Part shown: positions 33,029 through 45,084 of the stretch, one piece after another
Position numbering within the stretch: position 1 is the stretch's first letter
Layout: every line of letters starts with the position of its first letter
Assembly (NCBI GenBank): GCA_000711775.1
Contig: ARYC01002499.1
Location: 1-64,000 of the forward strand
Direction: 5' to 3'
DNA length: 64,000 bases
Source of the DNA: Oxytricha trifallax
Lineage: Eukaryota; Ciliophora; Spirotrichea; Sporadotrichida; Oxytrichidae
Made by a program: the position numbers and the translations under genes
The notes under the pieces: generated by a model
What the model was told of the DNA's origin: nothing
The model's database searches: none
What the model saw: the letters and a program-made list of their open reading frames with translations, nothing else

Positions 33029-36000
33029 CAGATCACAATTCATAATTTCAAAACTTAAAATTAAATACAAATCCATTTAAATAGTTTTGATATAATTTTA
33101 TTAATTATTAAAAACATAAAAGAAGATTACCAATAATTAATTGAGTAAATCATATTTCAAAAAAATATTACGATTTTATTATTTAAATAATATAAAAAAT
33201 TGAAAATATTGATAGCCATTTGACATAAAATCCTTTAACTTGATAAAAATTAATTATTAATAATTTATAAATTAATTCTAAAAAATATTATATATTAATT
33301 TTAAATTTCCAAATTATTTAAATAGTAATTATTATATTAAATTATTTTATTAATTCATTTTTATATTATATGAGTTATTGTGATGAACAGATGTTAAACT
33401 TTTATTTTTAAGAAATTTATATAGTAAAATATGTATATTTTTAAAAGTATTTTATTTTATAAATAAAAATATTAAGTCATTTAAAAATATTAAAATATTG
33501 ATCATATAGTAAGAAAATTTAAATTCTTTAATATATTAAGTCACTAAATAAATTTATAAATGCTTAAAACAAATTGGAAACTTTATCAAAATGCTTTTTA
33601 ATTCCACAAATTATTACCCAGAATCTTTAAGTGTATTTATAAATTTAAATAATGTTCCTTTAAAATGGTACTTAAAGTAAAGCAATCCTTTATCAATAAT
33701 AAGAAATAAATTTGATTTCTTTTTAAAAATATTTGAATACAAAATTTGATTCAAGACACTTTTTTATTTTAAAATATTTTTTATTATAATTGGATGTTTG
33801 ATGAGTATAATTTAATTTAAATCTCATTTTAATTAATAAACCAAAAACATTTCCTTGCTTATAGAAAGTCTTAAATTGTTTCATTTTTTAAAAACCTATA
33901 TATATATATATATAATTAAATTAAAACGTTTAATTTCACTTTTAAATAATTAATTTTGAGTTATTAGACTAAATAAAATAAATATATACCATAATAATTT
34001 TTATATAAAAAATATTAAATATCACTAAAATAAAAGGTTAAATTTTAAATTTAAATTAGAAAAATACAATCACTCATAAACTGATTACAGATATATTCAT
34101 TTAAAGATATGCTGATAAAAACATTAATTAAAAAATAAAAATTTATTAAAGTAAATTATCTCTTATAATAATTATTTAAATATTTAGTTGCTATCTACTA
34201 TTCTTTATCGCATTCATTGTTAAAATGAAAAAATTAACAAAGAAGGTATCTATTTCTGTCATTATAAATCTATCTCATATATTTAAAATGTATAAAATAT
34301 TTTTCTAGATAACAATAATAATTTCTTAATTCTTTTTATTTAATTTTTATTTTGTAGATTTACAAACAAGTAGACAATGACATGAGAATTGGTTGAAAAA
34401 AATTTTAATTAATTTATGATTTAAATGTTTATTATTTTTTTAAAAATAGTTAACATTTTATCTAATAATATGAATGAAGCGAAAATGTATGTAATTTTTA
34501 AATAAATTTCAATTCAATATGAATTATAAATTAAATATGAAATTATTAAAAATATTAATTATTATTCTTATAAATTAATTATAATTTATTTGTTGAATTA
34601 AAATATTTAATCCAAAATTTAATTTCAAATTAAGTTCTTTTATTTTTTGGAATAGATAATTCTTATTATTTTTGTTTTTTCTATTGCTATCATTTTACTT
34701 ACATATATTTAAAAATTTTTAATTATTTTATATAATTATAAATAAATTTAATGTGTAGCTCTAATTTTTAATTTTTAATGTTTAGATATTAGATTTTTGT
34801 TCATCATAATAAGTTTATTTAAATTTTTAATTAATAAACTCATTCCTATGTGAAGTGTTTCTAGAATTAACTTTTGAATTTATGATTAAAAGACCATGTA
34901 ATTCTATGTATTTGTTTAAGTTTTATAATATTTACTTTGTCAAATAAAAAATTGATATAACAAAAACTGATAAGTCATCTTAATATTTATGGCTGAATAA
35001 TTATCGATCGTAGACTTCTTAACCTTGTTTTTAACTTTAAGTTCCCACCGATTTCTGCTCTTACAGACAACCTCAACACACGTTGACTTATTTGTGTTTT
35101 CCTTAACTTATTTAAATTTTTATGAGAGACAAAGAGGCAGTATCTAAAACCTTTTCCTTTACATATTAATTTTAATATAATATTTATAATTATCTATTTT
35201 TCCGTTTAGTCATAAGAAATAATAAATTTTTGTTAACTCTTACACAAATTCTACAAATGTTACCTTAATCTTTCTAATTTATGAGAACTGCATATGCACT
35301 AACAAAGCTTCAATGCTGATTTACAAAAATGATCAACTTGCTAAAGGTATTTAGACAGCAAAAACTCAAAATTGTAAAACAAAATATTGTTTAGCTTTTT
35401 TTGTTTTTATAGAAAAATTATAAGTATCTTTCTTTTTTTGAATTTCAGTCAGAAACATTGTATAGTAAATTCAAGCACAAAGGAACTTATAATTTATTAT
35501 TTTAAAAAAATTTAAAAAAAATCATTTTTCAATAATATTAAATTTACTCTATTATATTAAATAAATATTTTAATATTCAAAGACTATCTACAGAGTTTTA
35601 TATAAAATTTTACAATTATTTTTATTTTAAAATATATTAATATAGTTTAACAAATATCTAACTGTGGCAAGCAACACTGTTTAATTGTTTTAAGCCATTC
35701 TAGTCAAAGATATATAGATCATTCCGATTTTGTTTATCAGTTTTTAAATAATTAAGATATTTATATTTATAATTTATGCATTTTTACAAAAAATACAATA
35801 ATAACTAAGTAATTTAAATAATTAAACCACTAATGTACTTACATTTATAATTAAATATAAATTATTATAAGAATGTTTATTTATTAAAAAAATCAGGGAT
35901 ATGAAATTTAGAAAATATAAATATAATACTTTATTATTCGCTTATTAAGATACCGCATAATTTTTTTATTAAGAAATATAAATATTATATACATTTATAT

Positions 36001-36438
36001 AAAAAATTATTATTAGGATTATTCTATGTAAAATTTTAAATTAACTTATTTTTATTGTAATTAAAACAATTGTAATATATCTAATTAGAATTATTTATTA
36101 TAATTTAACAATGGAATGACTCTTCATTAGTACCTAAAATATGTAGATTTATAATTTTATAATCAAAGAAATAATTAAATATTAATAATTGTTATTGATC
36201 GAATTTTTAAACTAATTTTAATGCTGTTAAAATTATTATAATAAGTTTAATATTTATTACAATTTAAATAAATTATTTTTGGCATAATGATTAGAAAAAA
36301 CAATTAAATTTGTGTTAATATTAAAAATCATAATTTATTATAAAATATTAATTGAATATAAATATATTATAAATTAATAAAAAGTAAGATTAAAAAAAAC
36401 CATTTTGATAAATATTTAGCTTATATTTTGAATATTTA
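33029..36438. other. AT-rich region; weak protein-like islands at 35000-35450
   Basis: Mostly featureless AT-rich DNA. On the minus strand about 35020-35110 reads NKSTCVEVVCKSRNRWELK. On the plus strand about 35268-35440 reads IYENCICTNKASMLIYKND. Both are short and unrecognised and could be macronuclear-destined segments or chance. Nothing else is seen. Confidence 0.4.
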
Positions 36439-36454
36439 AATATTGATATAAATA
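36439..36454. repeat. Left target-site duplication (16 bp) of retroelement-like copy 3
   Basis: AATATTGATATAAATA, identical to 38076-38091. Confidence 0.85.
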
Positions 36455-38075
36455 ATAATAATAATTATAATAATAATATGATCACATTGAGGTCTCTGGG
36501 GACCCCCGATCTAAAAATATTATGTAATATATAAGGGTCTAGCCCTTTTAGATTAGTTGTTGTCTTTATCTTGTAGTATTCAAAGACATTCGTAGCCCAG
36601 GTATGTAACCTTCATTTCTTGAAACTTTTTCTCGTCTTGTCTTTCTTCGAGATATTTGAGGTTGAGCATAGCTCTTTTTACTCCTCTAAGGAATTGATCA
36701 TCCGCAGTCAAGTTAAGTTGTCTTACTCCTAACCTTAGTTTCAGTTCATCGATTAGTTCTTGAACTGCATCTATGTAGTCTTACTCCTTTTTGTTATTTT
36801 AGAACATGTGTATGTCTTTTAGCGCTCTTTTTATGTTCATATTGGTGTTGTATATTTGGAGAAGTGCTGTGTAGTCTAGTATGCACGAAATTTTCTCAAT
36901 CCAATTTTGATTTAGTGTTGGAAGTTTGTGTTCAAATTCCCATGTGCATATATAGGTTGTCAGCTGACATGCTTCTAATAAGAGGGGGTTGTTAGGTTGT
37001 GTTATTCAGTTTCTTACCAATGTCATATAGTTCTCTTTTAGTTACTCGAAGGTCTTTTTTCCTATTTCTCTTTAAAATCCTTCATCGATGTATGTGTTGT
37101 TAAGTATATTTTGAACTTCTGGGGAGTCGAATATCGAGATATTTGGATTATCAATTTTGTATTGTATGATATCCTCCTTATTGTTATTTAGGAAGAGCTA
37201 GAGCTGCGTCATTTTATCATTGATGATTTTAGTGACCCCATAGTTGTAGTGTTTTGGGTCTGTCTCAACATTGAGAATCTTTTCCCATAAGGGTAGCTGG
37301 GTTTATAGGAAATCTATAGGTTTTTTAAGATTCTTAAGTAAAATGTCGTTGCTCGCTTTCTAGATTATCTATGAGGTTGGTTGGAGGAAGATTTTCTTTT
37401 CTATTATATTCCCTAAATTTTTGTAGTAAGAATTGATTTTCTCAATCCTATTTCTTATTAGGTCATCATGAAATATATTAGTAAAAGTTCTTATCTCTTT
37501 CTGTTAATAGTCAATAGTCTCTGTTATAATTTTTGTTGTATCATTTCGGTTGTCATTTCTAAGATTTCTGGTCAAAATCTGGTCTAATTTAATTTTGTAT
37601 TAAATACCCTACTGATCTGTGACGTCATTTTCTAAGTCAACTTTGTTGTTTGTGATAGAGTTCCTTATATCTATTACCAGCCATCTAAGGTCTTAGAGGG
37701 TTTTTCTGACTCCATAGTTAGTTTTTTCTGATATCTTAAATTTGTTCCTTTTTGGAGTAAATAATGTCTTCATCATTTCCTGTTAGTTTGTATAGTAGAG
37801 TGCTGGTATACCTTCAAACGATTTTTGGCTAGCCAAGCAGGCACAGTAGATTCTTTAGAAGAGCTTAATCTATGGGTGATTTAGTAGTATTGTACCCATT
37901 TATGAACTGTTTAAAATCCGAAGAGTCTAACGAATCTGCAGATTTTTTTAGTTCTCTGTGGCTGTATTCACTAATTATTTTTCAATGTGTGGTCTAAGTG
38001 CGTCTATCTTGTGGACATGGTTGCTATCGTTATAGTTCCACATTAGTGAATATAATTTTATAATGGAAGTAAATT
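36455..38075 (-). mobile_element. Single-ORF retroelement-like insertion, copy 3
   Basis: 1621 bp, minus strand, with exact 16-bp target duplications. The 5' leader is 32 bp, the ORF spans 38043-36580, and the 125-bp 3' region has the hairpin AAGGGCTAGACCCTT. The block CGGGGGTCCCCAGAGACCTC and an ATT-rich tail (36455-36480) follow. It matches copies 1 and 2 at the 3' end but not obviously in the body. Confidence 0.82.
36580..38043 (-). CDS. Retroelement-like ORF protein, 487 codons with one internal TGA
   Basis: ATG 38041-38043 (MWNYNDSNHVHKIDALRP) to TGA 36580-36582, all in one frame in the ciliate code except TGA at codon 346 (37006-37008), probably a recent nonsense change. The protein is helical and rich in Lys, Asn and Gln, with text such as LQDLRWLVIDIRNS, FTNIFHDDLIRNRIEKI and VKRAMLNLKYLEERQD. 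There are no polymerase, nuclease or zinc-finger motifs. Same length class and position as the frames at 9842 and 42479. An RNA-binding Gag/ORF1-like role is a guess from context. Confidence 0.65.
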
Positions 38076-38091
38076 AATATTGATATAAATA
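38076..38091. repeat. Right target-site duplication (16 bp) of retroelement-like copy 3
   Basis: AATATTGATATAAATA, exact partner of 36439-36454. Confidence 0.85.
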
Positions 38092-39266
38092 TACTATATA
38101 TTATATAGATTAAGATAAATAATTGAAATAAAGCTTAGCCTTATTTATAAACATCAGAAATTTATTTTATGTTTTTATAACTATTTTTGTTTGTAGAATT
38201 GATTTAGTCATTCCTATAAATTTTTAATTAAAATAATTATTAAATTATATAAAATACATGACTAAATTTTATGGAAAATCTTTTCTCTCTCTCTATTAAA
38301 TTTCTTTTTGTAAATTTAAACTATTACATGAATATGGTAATATGTTTTCAGGCGTGGACCGTGTCCGTCAACTATGAAATTATATGTGTTTTTTAATAAG
38401 TAGTGACAGAGATTATATTTATTTTACTACAGATTTCTTTATTTATTAAAAGTGAAAGTTTTGAAAAAGTAATATCATAATTAAAATTAAATACAAAATA
38501 TAGGTGCAAAAAGAGCTATTTTGGAAATGTAAAGAAGAAATCTTTATAAATATAAATTTAAATAACTGTAATTTAAAATGTATAAATTGATATTAAAGTA
38601 ATTGTAAATTGAAGACTTTATTGATACTTTAAATTGAGAAAAAAAATTATCTAAAAATCTTTAGCATTTTTATAGATTTTTTTTTATTCTAATTTTATTA
38701 AAAGCTTTATAATTAAATAATACAATTTATTAATTAAGAACCTTACACAAAAATAAAATAAGAAAAATATTAGTTATTTGATTTTATATAACTAATCATT
38801 ATAAATATACTGAAAAAAAGTACTGTATTTATAAGATATGTTAAATTATAATTATAATTTGTTATACTTTTTCTACTTTTTTATCTCACACCCAATTTCT
38901 TAAATGAATAACTTTTTATTATATTTAATTTTATTTTGACCATGTATTCTCATTGAATTTTACCAACTATGCTCATACAGGTTTTACAAAATATTATTTT
39001 TTAAAAAATCTATGTGCAAAATACTATCTATTCACATTAAATTATTATAATTATTAAACTAAATTTTTAAATATAAAATAATTTTTTATCAAATATACTA
39101 ATTATTTACTAATTCATCAGTGCTCATCAAGTTAAATCAAAACAGTACTCATAATTATATTCTAATTAAACATATAATTCTATTTAATTAATTTTTAATT
39201 AAACTTGACAATAAATATTTTAAATTTAAAATTCTTTATTAATTTAATTATCTTATATTTATATAT
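38092..39266. other. AT-rich spacer, no gene seen
   Basis: AT-rich. GTGTCCGTCAA near 38360 recurs inside the G-run foldback elements (as TTGACGGACAC), perhaps a fragment of one. Confidence 0.4.
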
Positions 39267-39479
39267 TCACTAAAGTTGCTTCCCGCTAAACTTTTTAAGT
39301 CCTAGAAGAAACAAGGTAAGTTTTTATAGAATTTTACAGAAAATTGAATATAAGTATTAAATAAGAAATTGTGGAGGAGGTCAGCTTCTTCTAGAAGCTC
39401 AAGGCACCTCAAAAATTCTTTTTAGATTTATCTTAATTCTTAATAGAACTTACTTTTTAGGCGGAAGCAACCTTAGTGA
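39267..39479. mobile_element. Small inverted-repeat element (213 bp)
   Basis: Tips TCACTAAAGTTGCTTCCCGC and the inverse of TCACTAAGGTTGCTTCCGCC, about 33 bp of imperfect inverted repeat around a GC-richer centre (GGAGGAGGTCAGCTTC). No other copy is seen in the window. Confidence 0.6.
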
Positions 39480-40694
39480 TTCTATTTTAAAAAATAATTT
39501 GATTGTAAAAGATGCAGTCATTGTTAATTATTTTTATATTATTATGATTATAAATTTAGTAAATAATTATATTAATTAGAAATTTGAAGCATATAATCTT
39601 AAATTTACTAAGCATATCTCAGAGGATTGATCTCAATGATTATTTCAACTATAATAAAAAAGTAAGTAAATTTTAAAATTGCTAAGAGAAATCCACATTT
39701 GGAATGATTTAAAAAATATGAATAATTTTGAATTAATTATGTATACCAATAAAATTTACAATACTATATCTCGAAATACAATTTAATTAAATTAGGAAGT
39801 ATCAACTAATAAATTGTACTAATGCATAAATTATAAAAATTATGAACGAAAAGTTAACTAGAAACTTGCTAGATGACTTTAGAATTGTACTTATAAGATT
39901 GAGAGGACCCAACTCTTTCATTAGATTTTCCCTCTTCATAAGCTTCCAAATCCAATTTTGGCATATTCAAATAGAATTATATAATTATAATATTAAATTT
40001 ATATCTATCTTATTGTAGATTTATTTAATTAATTTTTTTTTAATTTATGATTCTTAATAAACAATAAGATGATTAACTTTTTAATAAATTCAATCTGAAA
40101 TTATATAAAGATATTTTTAATCTACTAACATTTATATTATTGATAGTGAAAATTTATATAATTTTAAAATTTAACATTTATAAAATAATTTAAATTAATA
40201 ACTTATAATTTACAATATTTAAAATTATATGATAATGCCTTCTTGTTAAACTAATTCAATTCTAATTGCTACATTAGTTTTTTTATATTTAGCTAACAAT
40301 ATTTTATATTAAAATACATAAGACTAATTAATTATAATTATAAACATAATTTTATTTTATTTAATATATATTTTAATTTTTTGTTAATCTATTTACTTTT
40401 TTATTAATAAAATAATTTTAATAAGTTAGTAATATAATAAGTTTACTTTATTTATTTAAGCTAATGGATCTTATAAATTCAAAGAGAAAAATAAAAATAA
40501 TATCTAAATAATAAATAAAAGAAAAATGAATAATTAATATTAATATTAATTAAAATACTCTAATTGATTTTTAATATAAGTTAAATAATAAATTCATAGA
40601 ATGAATTTGAATTTTATCTGAATAAATAAGTTGAATTAAACGATATATTATATAATTTAAAGAAAAGTATTCAAGAAAGACTTCTTTGACTATG
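39480..40694. other. AT-rich spacer, no gene seen
   Basis: AT-rich DNA without recognisable features. Confidence 0.45.
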
Positions 40695-40700
40695 ATTAAT

Positions 40701-41512
40701 TGTTCTGACCGAGACCCCCCTACCCCCTCAGCCGAGACCCACTCTCCCCCTCAACCGAGACCCCTCCTCACTTTATAGTAATTTTTGATAAACTTATTTT
40801 TTACTCAAAATAAATTTCTTGCCCTTCGGGCCGCTATTACCATTATAGATATAACTTGATATGTTTCACTCAGTTCGTCAACCTTTTTGAAAACAATCTC
40901 CAATAGGTAAATAATTAAAATAACATTGCTTTTTACTTTTATTTAACTAAATATTAAGAATTAATATAATAATGTTCCCAATAATTTTTCTTCTATTTAT
41001 TTCTTTATAAATACTTTTAATATTATTTTTACTTTATTTTGTTAGTTACTAATAAAATCTTTTTTTAGTTTAGCTTAGATTTGGAAAAGTTCTATATAAT
41101 TTCTTTTGTTTTTGATTACAATTTAAATACATTAATGAAGAAAAAAAGATTTTATTAGTAACTAACAAAATAAAGTAAAAATAATATTAAAAGTATTTAT
41201 AAAGAAATAAATAGAAGAAAAATTATTGGGAAAATTATTATATTAATTCTTAATATTTAGTTAAATAAAAGTAAAAAGCAATGTTATTTTAATTATTCAC
41301 CTATTGGTGATTGTTTTCAAAAAGGTTGACGAACTTAGTGAAACATATCAAGTTATATTTATAATGGTAATAGCGGCTCGCAGGTCAAGAAATTTATTTT
41401 GAGTAAAAAATAAGTTTATCAAAAATTACTATAAAGTGAGGGGGGGTCTCGGTTTAGGGGGAAAGGGGGGCTCTCTGTTGAGTAGTGGAGGGGGGGGGTC
41501 TCGGTCAGAACA
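40701..41512. mobile_element. Foldback element F2 (TGTTCTGACC family)
   Basis: Tips TGTTCTGACCGAGACCCCCC and its inverse, long arms of about 370 bp, and a short AT-rich centre near 41070-41145. Exact 6-bp duplication ATTAAT at 40695-40700 and 41513-41518. It shares tips and target-duplication length with F1 but has different arms. Noncoding. Confidence 0.9.
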
Positions 41513-41518
41513 ATTAAT

Positions 41519-42316
41519 AATTTCTCATTTATTCATTTCGTTTGATTATCAAAGCATAATATCTTTTGTTTGCTTGTAAAATATTATTTTTACTCAATTA
41601 TAATTAGATACTATTTAATAATGATTTTTTATCAGAAAAAGACAATCAAAACCTGTGATGCTAATTGCTTAAGTAATTTTTTCATTGTTAATTAAATTAT
41701 TTAAAGATTACATTTATAAATTAAAACCTATGAATAAACGCTTTATTTTACATAAGCAATTTTAATGGAGTTGCACAAAGAAAAAATTTTAATCTAATTT
41801 ATTGGATCTCCTATCATCTTAATTTAATATATGATATAATTATTTAAGCAAGAAATAACATTGCTCTCTTTTTTATGTATTTAATTTGAGGTCATTCTTT
41901 GATTTTAAGGAGTAAATAAATAAAAACAATCCTAATACTCTCATGAAATTTGTAATGATATCAATCAAACTAAAATAAAATTTTATATGAATAGATTTGT
42001 TGATAATTACAATGTACTTTATTCTATAATCAAAGGTTCATTGGAGCATTTCATCAACTAAAACTAAACATCTGAACAGAATTCTTTATCATAAATTTTA
42101 CAGTGTTGTTTATAGATCAATAATAGATTAGAAATTCATTAAATAATTAAAAAATATGTTCTATATATTAAATTAGATTAATCTCTTGAAATTCGATAAA
42201 AATTTTATTTGTTGACAACTTATTCTGAATTCATATTGATTCAAGGAAATATAAAATAACGAATATAAAATATTTGCTTAGGCATTTCTCTTTCATCAAA
42301 ATTAAGTTATCACAAA
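41519..42316. other. AT-rich spacer, no gene seen
   Basis: AT-rich DNA without recognisable features. Confidence 0.45.
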
Positions 42317-42333
42317 ATTAATTATAAATAATA
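42317..42333. repeat. Left target-site duplication (17 bp) of retroelement-like copy 2
   Basis: ATTAATTATAAATAATA, identical to 45068-45084 on the far side of the nested insertions. Confidence 0.8.
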
Positions 42334-42478
42334 TTATTAAATTAGAAAGAAACTTGTTCTGAGGTCGGAATGTAACGAATCCTCCCCAAGTCTATCTAGA
42401 ACTCTCCCCAATCTAGTCCATAAGGACAAGTAAAGGGAACGCTGCTGGGAAACTGGCAACGAATCTTCTGATGAACAC

Positions 42479-43810
42479 ATGATCATAGAAGACAGTCAAC
42501 ACGTTCTTAAATACGGCAAAGACCACAAAGGACCCAATATGGAATCCTCCTAGGACATGGATGATAGGTACTACTAGATACTAAACAAGTAAAATACCCA
42601 CAACCTAGACCGAACCCTCGAACTAAGTTAGAAGATAACTTAACCATAACTCAACAAGTTCAGCTACAACCAGATCCTAATCAATGATGAATAATTCTAA
42701 AATCATCAAACGGATTTCTACTCTTTAGCTCAAAACTTCATAGCCAGAACCACGAGAAAACTCAACCTCAACTCAACCCCAGAAGACGACTGGACCTCTG
42801 ATGAAGAAGAGGAAGAGGATGAGGAAGAAGCGTACTTAGCCTTCGAGAGAGAACAACTGTACTACAAAATGAGATACTATAGAGATCTCAAACTATCTCA
42901 GAAGAAAAGGAAAAAAGCTTTCAAATCCAACACCCAGAAACCCCTATACCAAAACCCCATAGTGGACAACATGGAAAAGAACACTGCACTCTCAAGTGCT
43001 TAAGCTAACATGGAACTTCACCCATAACTAACTAAAACTAAGCCAGAACTATCACCTAAGAACAAACCATAGTTCTTTAACTCCAATAAATCCAACATAA
43101 TCAACCATGAACCCACAAAACCTCAGAATATTCAGCCTAGCTAAGACCCTACAGTTCCATCTTATCTAACAAAGATATTAGAGGAATCACTCCTGTTAAC
43201 TTCCAAGATATGTGAAGAATCACCCAAACAAAAAGACTAGGGAGTACCACAGGTACTAAATGCCCTAACCCAATCAGAGGTACTAAATAGGGAAGAGGAC
43301 ATCAGAAATTCCAACAGAACAGAAACTGCTCAGAATCTGATCAAAGATTCAATAGAAGATATAAGTCTTATCCACATACTTATGTATTAAGGAATTAAAC
43401 CTGACATCCTGTTGGAAACAAACAAAGTCAAATAAGTCCTAATGGAAAGTAATATGTTTCAGACAATGAAACAAGACATAAGATTCAAACTACTATAAAG
43501 ACTCATTGACTCAAAAGATAATAACTCTGACCCAAAATTAGAAAAGTGGGAGATCTAAATACTAAACTAACTTAGCTCCATCTACTAGGGAGAGTTAATT
43601 CTTAAAAGCTTTTAAGTTAGAGTGCTTCTCACCAACGACAAAAAACAAAGTTCACAAGAAAAATTCAATGTTGGTATATCTCTTCCAAAATTTAAACAGC
43701 CTACCTTTCAGACAAAGAAAAGACAAAGAAAGGAGAATAAGAAGAAGAAGAAGAAGAAGATATGGCTTCAGAAGATGACAGAGAAGTAAAGACTTAAGAA
43801 TTTTTAGTGA
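42479..43810 (+). CDS. Retroelement-like ORF protein, 443+ residues
   Basis: The first in-frame ATG is 42479; the same frame is open and equally coding-like from about 42362, which would give 482 codons, the family length, so an upstream or non-ATG start is possible. It ends at TGA 43808-43810. There is an acidic stretch (SDEEEEEDEEEAYLAFERE, near residues 110-130), basic text (SQKKRKKAFKS), a Pro/Asn/Gln-rich middle and a C-terminal Lys run (about six Lys near the end). Charge blocks and a basic tail suit a nucleic-acid-binding Gag/ORF1-like protein, but no known domain is visible. It is not interrupted in the ciliate code. Confidence 0.72.
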
Positions 43811-43936
43811 ATTAGTTAATGCCCATATTAACTAACACTTGAACTTATAAAAGGGCTTGACCCTTACATATATTAAACATATTTAAGATCGGGGGTCCCC
43901 AGAGACTTCAATGTGATCATATTATTCTTATTATTG

Positions 43937-45048
43937 TAGAAATACATTTGAATTTGGAAAATTAATTAAAATTAAATTTATTATAAATCAAAATCTTGGC
44001 AGTTAAAGTTGGCCAATTTGAACGATCTTGGGCTCATTCGATTGAGAATTCAAAATTAGCTGAACTTTATTATTGGCGGTACTATTTTATCGCATCCCTG
44101 AAGCGAGATAACTCGACTTTAATGTTGGGGTACAATTTAAGGGGGGGGGGTCTAAGTCGGTGGCAGAAATTTTTCGAAAACCTAAGTCGGTGGCAACATT
44201 AATTTTTCAAAATTCACCAAAATCCTAAGTCGGTGGCATGATAAAAATTTTTTCTTTTACCAATTGGGAATTAATAAGTACCTCAATATGCATGAAAATT
44301 TTATCACAGAAAGTTAATCAATCTCCACCATAACCACTTAGACATTTGACGGACACAGTTTAACATATAAAATAAATTAGAATTCATAATAATTTGTATC
44401 CCTTATCAAATAAATTTAAATAAAAATATAACTATATAAATATCAATGAAATATTATCACATTAAAAAATAATGATATTTTGAAAAAATTAAAATCGAGG
44501 TATGTTATACACTAATTGTCAATGTGATAATATTTCATTGATATTTATATAGTTATATTTTTATTTAAATTTATTTGATAAGGGATACAAATTATTATGA
44601 ATTCTAATTTATTTTATATGTTAAACTGTGTCCGTCAAATGTCTAAGTGGTTATGGTGGAGATTGATTAACTTTCTGTGATAAAATTTTCATGCATATTG
44701 AGGTACTTATTAATTCCCAATTGGTAAAAGAAAAAATTTTTATCATGCCACCGACTTAGGATTTTGGTGAATTTTGAAAAATTAATGTTGCCACCGACTT
44801 AGGTTTTCGAAAAATTTCTGCCACCGACTAGAGACCCACCCCCCTTAAATTATACCCTCACATTAAAGTCAAGTTATCTCGCTCCAGGGATGCGATAAAA
44901 TAGTACCGCCAATAGTAAAGTCCAGCTAATTTTGAATTCTCTATCGAATGAGCCCAAGATCGTTTAAATTGGCCAACTTTAACTGCCACGATTTTGATTT
45001 ATAATAAATTTAATTTTAATTAATTTTCCAAATTCAAATGTATTTCTA
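43937..45048. mobile_element. Foldback/MITE element M4, hosting a second foldback element
   Basis: Tips TAGAAATACATTTGAATTTGG and inverse. The arms match M1 (TTGGCAGTTAAAGTTGGCC, GGCGGTACTATTTTATCGCA). At its exact centre of symmetry another foldback element (44141-44844) is inserted. M4 itself lies in the ATT-rich tail of retroelement-like copy 2. Confidence 0.88.
44141..44844. mobile_element. Foldback element G1 (G-run / CTAAGTCGGTGGC family)
   Basis: Begins with G10 then TCTAAGTCGGTGGCAG; the right tip is degenerate (GAGACCCACCCCCC). Each arm holds three copies of CTAAGTCGGTGGC or its inverse. The arms are about 330 bp around a unique centre near 44466-44525. It is flanked by TTAA on both sides (44137-44140 and 44845-44848); these may be a target duplication or simply part of M4's palindrome. 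Noncoding. Confidence 0.88.
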
Positions 45049-45067
45049 CAATATTATTATTATTATT

Positions 45068-45084
45068 ATTAATTATAAATAATA
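45068..45084. repeat. Right target-site duplication (17 bp) of retroelement-like copy 2
   Basis: ATTAATTATAAATAATA, exact partner of 42317-42333. Confidence 0.8.

Larger units (their letters stand above)
42334..45067 (+). mobile_element. Single-ORF retroelement-like insertion, copy 2, split by nested elements
   Basis: The retroelement body (42334 to about 43936) has the family 3' end: hairpin AAGGGCTTGACCCTT, then CGGGGGTCCCCAGAGACTTC, then an ATT-rich tail. The tail is interrupted by foldback element M4 (43937-45048) and resumes after it (ATTATTATTATT, 45052-45067). The 17-bp duplications then follow. Removing M4 gives an element of about 1.6 kb, like copies 1 and 3. Confidence 0.78.

Noticed and set aside
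43996..44202. 68-codon forward frame across M4 and G1
   Set aside because: It runs through the junction of two nested noncoding foldback elements, so it cannot be an ancestral gene.
44466..44525. Inverted centre of G1 relative to G2, suggesting a flip
   Set aside because: With palindromic arms this is simply insertion in the opposite orientation.
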